Positions 60,590-64,000 of a DNA stretch of 64,000 nucleotides are shown here, one piece after another. Positions within the stretch are counted from its first letter, which is position 1. Every line of letters starts with the position of its first letter. The position numbers and the translations under genes were made by a program. A model generated the notes under the pieces. It had not been told where the DNA came from and made no database searches. It saw only the letters and a list, made by a program, of their open reading frames with translations. This stretch comes from DATLLJ01 sp035537875 (lineage in GTDB: Bacteria; Acidobacteriota; Vicinamibacteria; Vicinamibacterales; CAVVIG01): assembly GCA_035537875.1 (NCBI GenBank), contig DATLLJ010000028.1:72533-136532 (forward strand), given 5' to 3'.

Positions 60590-62191
60590 CTAGATGACTG
60601 GGGTCTCCTCGTACTCCCCCCACACGTCGCGCAGAGCATCGCACATCTCGCCGATCGTTGCGTATCCCCGAACCGCTTCGAGAATCGGCAGCATCAGATT
60701 CTCCTTGCCAGCCGCCGCCGCGCGAAGTCGATCGAGAGCACGCCGGACGCGTTCCCCGTCGCGTTCACGGCGCAGTTTCGCGAGTTTCACCAGCTGGCTC
60801 TCGCCGGCGCGCTCATCGATGTAGAGCGTCTCGACAGGCGGCTCGTCCTGCTGGACGAACTCGTTCACGCCGACAATCGTCCGTTCCCTCCGTTCGACGG
60901 CCTGCTGAAAGCGATAGGCGCTCTCGGCAATCTCTTTCTGCGGAAACCCGATCTCGATCGCCTCGACCATCCCGCCCATCCGGTCGATGGCATCGAAGGA
61001 GGCCTGCGCTTCGTCCTCCAGGTCGCGGGTGAGCTTTTCAACGAAATACGCGCCCCCAAGGGGGTCGACCCAATCGGCGACACCCGTTTCGTGCGCGATG
61101 ATTTGCTGCGTCCGGAGGGCGAGCGTCGCGGCCGCCTCGGTCGGAAGGGCGAGCGCCTCGTCGAGCGAATTGGTATGGAGCGAGTTCGCGCCGCCGAGCA
61201 CGGCCGCGAGCGCCTGCAGCGCCGTGCGGACGACGTTGTTGTACGGCTGTTGCGAGGTGAGCGAGACGCCTGCGGTCTGCGCGTGAAACCGCATTTTCCA
61301 GGAACGTTCGCTCTTCGCTCCAAAACGGCCGCGCATCGTGCGCGCCCACAATGCGCGTGCCGCCCGGTACTTCGCAATCTCCTCGAAGAAGTCGCTGTGT
61401 GCGTTGAAGAAGAACGACATGCGCGGCACGAACTCGTCGACCTCAAGGCCGGCCTCGATCCCGGCCTGCACGTACTCGATGCCGTCGCGCAGCGTGAAGG
61501 CCAGCTCCTGCGCGGCGGTGGCGCCGGCCTCCCGAATGTGGTAGCCGCTCACCGAGATGGTGTTCCACGAAGGCGTTTCGCGCGCGCAGAAGGCGAAGAC
61601 GTCGGTGATCAGCCGCATCGAGGGCCGCGGGGGATAGATGTACTCCTTCTGCGCGATGAATTCCTTGAGGATGTCGTTCTGGATCGTGCCCGACAGCGAG
61701 CGCCAGTCGGCGCCCTGACGCTCGGCGACGGCCAGGTACATCGCGAAGATCATCGCCGCCGGCGAGTTGATCGTCATCGACGTGGTGATCTGACTGAGGG
61801 GGATGCCGTCGAAGAGCGTCTCCATGTCGGCAAGCGATGCGACGCTGACGCCGCACTTCCCCACCTCGCCAAGCGACAACGGGTGATCCGGATCGCGGCC
61901 CATCAGGGTCGGCAGATCGAATGCCACGCTCAACCCGGTGCCCCCAGCGGCCAGCAGCGCTTTGTAGCGCCGATTGGTGTCCTCCGGCGTTCCGAACCCG
62001 GCAAACTGCCGCATTGTCCACAACTTGCCACGATAGCCCGTCGAATGAATGCCACGGGTATAGGGGAAGGCGCCGGGGTCGCCGATGTCGCGCGCGTAGT
62101 CGATGCCCGCGATGTCGTCGCGCGTGTAGAGGGGGTCCACCGGTCGACCTGAAATGGTCGTGAAGCGCTGGTTCTCCGCCACCGTCTTCAT
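60590..62191 (-). CDS. Methylmalonyl-CoA mutase, large subunit
   Basis: The 533-residue protein starts at the ATG at 62191 and has GDPGAFPYTRGIHSTGYRGK, LWTMRQFAGFGTPEDTNRR, GLSVAFDLPTLMGRDPDHP and MTINSPAAMIFAMYLAVAER, the mutase barrel signature set. QTAGVSLTSQQPYNNVVRTA is also conserved. The cobalamin-binding domain is absent here and provided by the small subunit downstream, as in some bacteria. It interconverts methylmalonyl-CoA and succinyl-CoA. Confidence 0.95.
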   Translation of the reverse strand: MKTVAENQRFTTISGRPVDPLYTRDDIAGIDYARDIGDPGAFPYTRGIHSTGYRGKLWTMRQFAGFGTPEDTNRRYKALLAAGGTGLSVAFDLPTLMGRDPDHPLSLGEVGKCGVSVASLADMETLFDGIPLSQITTSMTINSPAAMIFAMYLAVAERQGADWRSLSGTIQNDILKEFIAQKEYIYPPRPSMRLITDVFAFCARETPSWNTISVSGYHIREAGATAAQELAFTLRDGIEYVQAGIEAGLEVDEFVPRMSFFFNAHSDFFEEIAKYRAARALWARTMRGRFGAKSERSWKMRFHAQTAGVSLTSQQPYNNVVRTALQALAAVLGGANSLHTNSLDEALALPTEAAATLALRTQQIIAHETGVADWVDPLGGAYFVEKLTRDLEDEAQASFDAIDRMGGMVEAIEIGFPQKEIAESAYRFQQAVERRERTIVGVNEFVQQDEPPVETLYIDERAGESQLVKLAKLRRERDGERVRRALDRLRAAAAGKENLMLPILEAVRGYATIGEMCDALRDVWGEYEETPVI

Positions 62192-62253
62192 CGTGCTCCG
62201 ATTATACGGTGGGCCTCGACAAGGACCGGAGCCCTCCTTGCTCCTTCGGGCGC

Positions 62254-62740
62254 ATGCCCCCACGACATCCGGACCATCTGAGGACCTACGCGCACCACGC
62301 CTCCCATCGTTTTGCCCTGCGTTTCCGCGCCGCAGACCGACGCCGGCCGTTCGTCTCCGCCTCACCGGTCGAGCTGGTCCTGTCGCAGATTCGACGCAGC
62401 GCGGTCGAGGAACAGTTTGCAGTATTAGCGTACTGCTTCATGCCCGACCATCTGCATCTGGTGGTTGAAGGCAAGGCGCACGATTCCGATTGCAGACAGT
62501 TCAGCATTCGCTCGCGACAGTACTCGGCGTTCTACTACCTCCGCCAGTTCGGCGAACCCCTCTGGCAACCTCGTGCGCTCGAGCACGTGCTGCGCGACCG
62601 CGAGCAGGCTTTCAAAGCGGCGCGGTACATTCTGGAAAACCCGGTCAGAGCGGGCCTGGCGGCGGCGGTCGCCGACTACCCCTTTCTCGGATCGCTCGTC
62701 TACCCGCTGTCCGAGCTCACCCATCGACTATATTTGCACC

Positions 62741-62748
<8 letters not shown>
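62254..62748 (+). CDS. REP-associated tyrosine transposase (RAYT, IS200/IS605-type Y1)
   Basis: The 164-residue product has the HUH-type Y1 transposase motif FMPDHLHLVVEG and the tyrosine helix FKAARYILENPVRAGLAAAV. The N-terminus (HHASHRFALRFRAADRRRPF) is in keeping with RAYTs. These enzymes are linked to short palindromic (REP) repeats dispersed in genomes. The gene is not flanked by terminal repeats and ends 8 bases inside the following GDH gene, so it is probably domesticated or a single-copy RAYT, not an active insertion sequence. Confidence 0.8.
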
Positions 62749-63991
<1,243 letters not shown>

Positions 63992-64000
63992 ACGAGGGGG

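Overview
The window is a gene-dense, high-GC chromosomal segment of a diderm bacterium. Gene content points to Acidobacteriota, probably a Vicinamibacteria-like lineage (inference from gene families and order, not from a marker-gene search). Support comes from outer-membrane assembly genes (bamA, skp, lolC/lolD, lnt, lpxI, lpxA), futalosine-type menaquinone genes (mqnA), a dnaK-dnaJ-hspR operon, a methylmalonyl-CoA module and an Oar-like outer-membrane barrel. No rRNA, tRNA, CRISPR array or prophage was found. The only mobile-element gene is one RAYT/IS200-type transposase.

Layout. 1-6.4 kb: mqnA (cut by the window edge), an mqnE-like gene without the iron-sulfur cysteines, a periplasmic binding protein, a bicupin, an unknown gene, a 0.5-kb gene-free stretch holding a 31-bp palindrome, a BON-domain protein and a UbiD decarboxylase. 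6.5-21.7 kb: a long minus-strand envelope and housekeeping series: Gfo/Idh oxidoreductase, lpxI, a fabZ-lpxA fusion, skp, a small lipoprotein, bamA, clpC, lolD, lolC, lysS, nusB, ribH and two small membrane proteins. 21.7-28.8 kb: DUF2085 protein, PfkB-type kinase, BNR-repeat protein, a TetR regulator divergent from an unusual outer-membrane barrel, mtnP and an SDR remnant. 28.8-33.3 kb: an epimerase/metallo-hydrolase fusion, meaB, an acyl-CoA dehydrogenase and two small envelope proteins. 33.4-39 kb: heat-shock operon dnaK-dnaJ-hspR, then a DnaC-like ATPase and hemW. 39-48.8 kb: mrcA, murJ, prfB (programmed frameshift), lnt, SPOR and TPR proteins. 48.9-64 kb: argS, a C26 peptidase, an rRNA methyltransferase, coaX-birA-nadC-valS, a receiver-domain protein, both methylmalonyl-CoA mutase subunits, the RAYT gene and glutamate dehydrogenase.

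Functional links. lpxI, fabZ-lpxA, skp, bamA, lolD/lolC and lnt supply lipid A, outer-membrane proteins and lipoproteins. The epimerase domain, meaB and the two mutase subunits form the methylmalonyl-CoA to succinyl-CoA route. dnaK has a consensus-like promoter overlapped by an HspR (HAIR-like) operator, matching the hspR gene in the same operon.

The least explained feature is a scattered set of short-period repeats (7-, 8- and 9-nt units) at gene junctions. They lie close upstream of start codons of co-directional minus-strand genes (lpxI, fabZ-lpxA, lolC, the 53.8-kb gene, mtnP, Gfo/Idh). One locus has 39-bp perfect inverted arms, and a similar 9-nt pattern appears inside the argS coding region.
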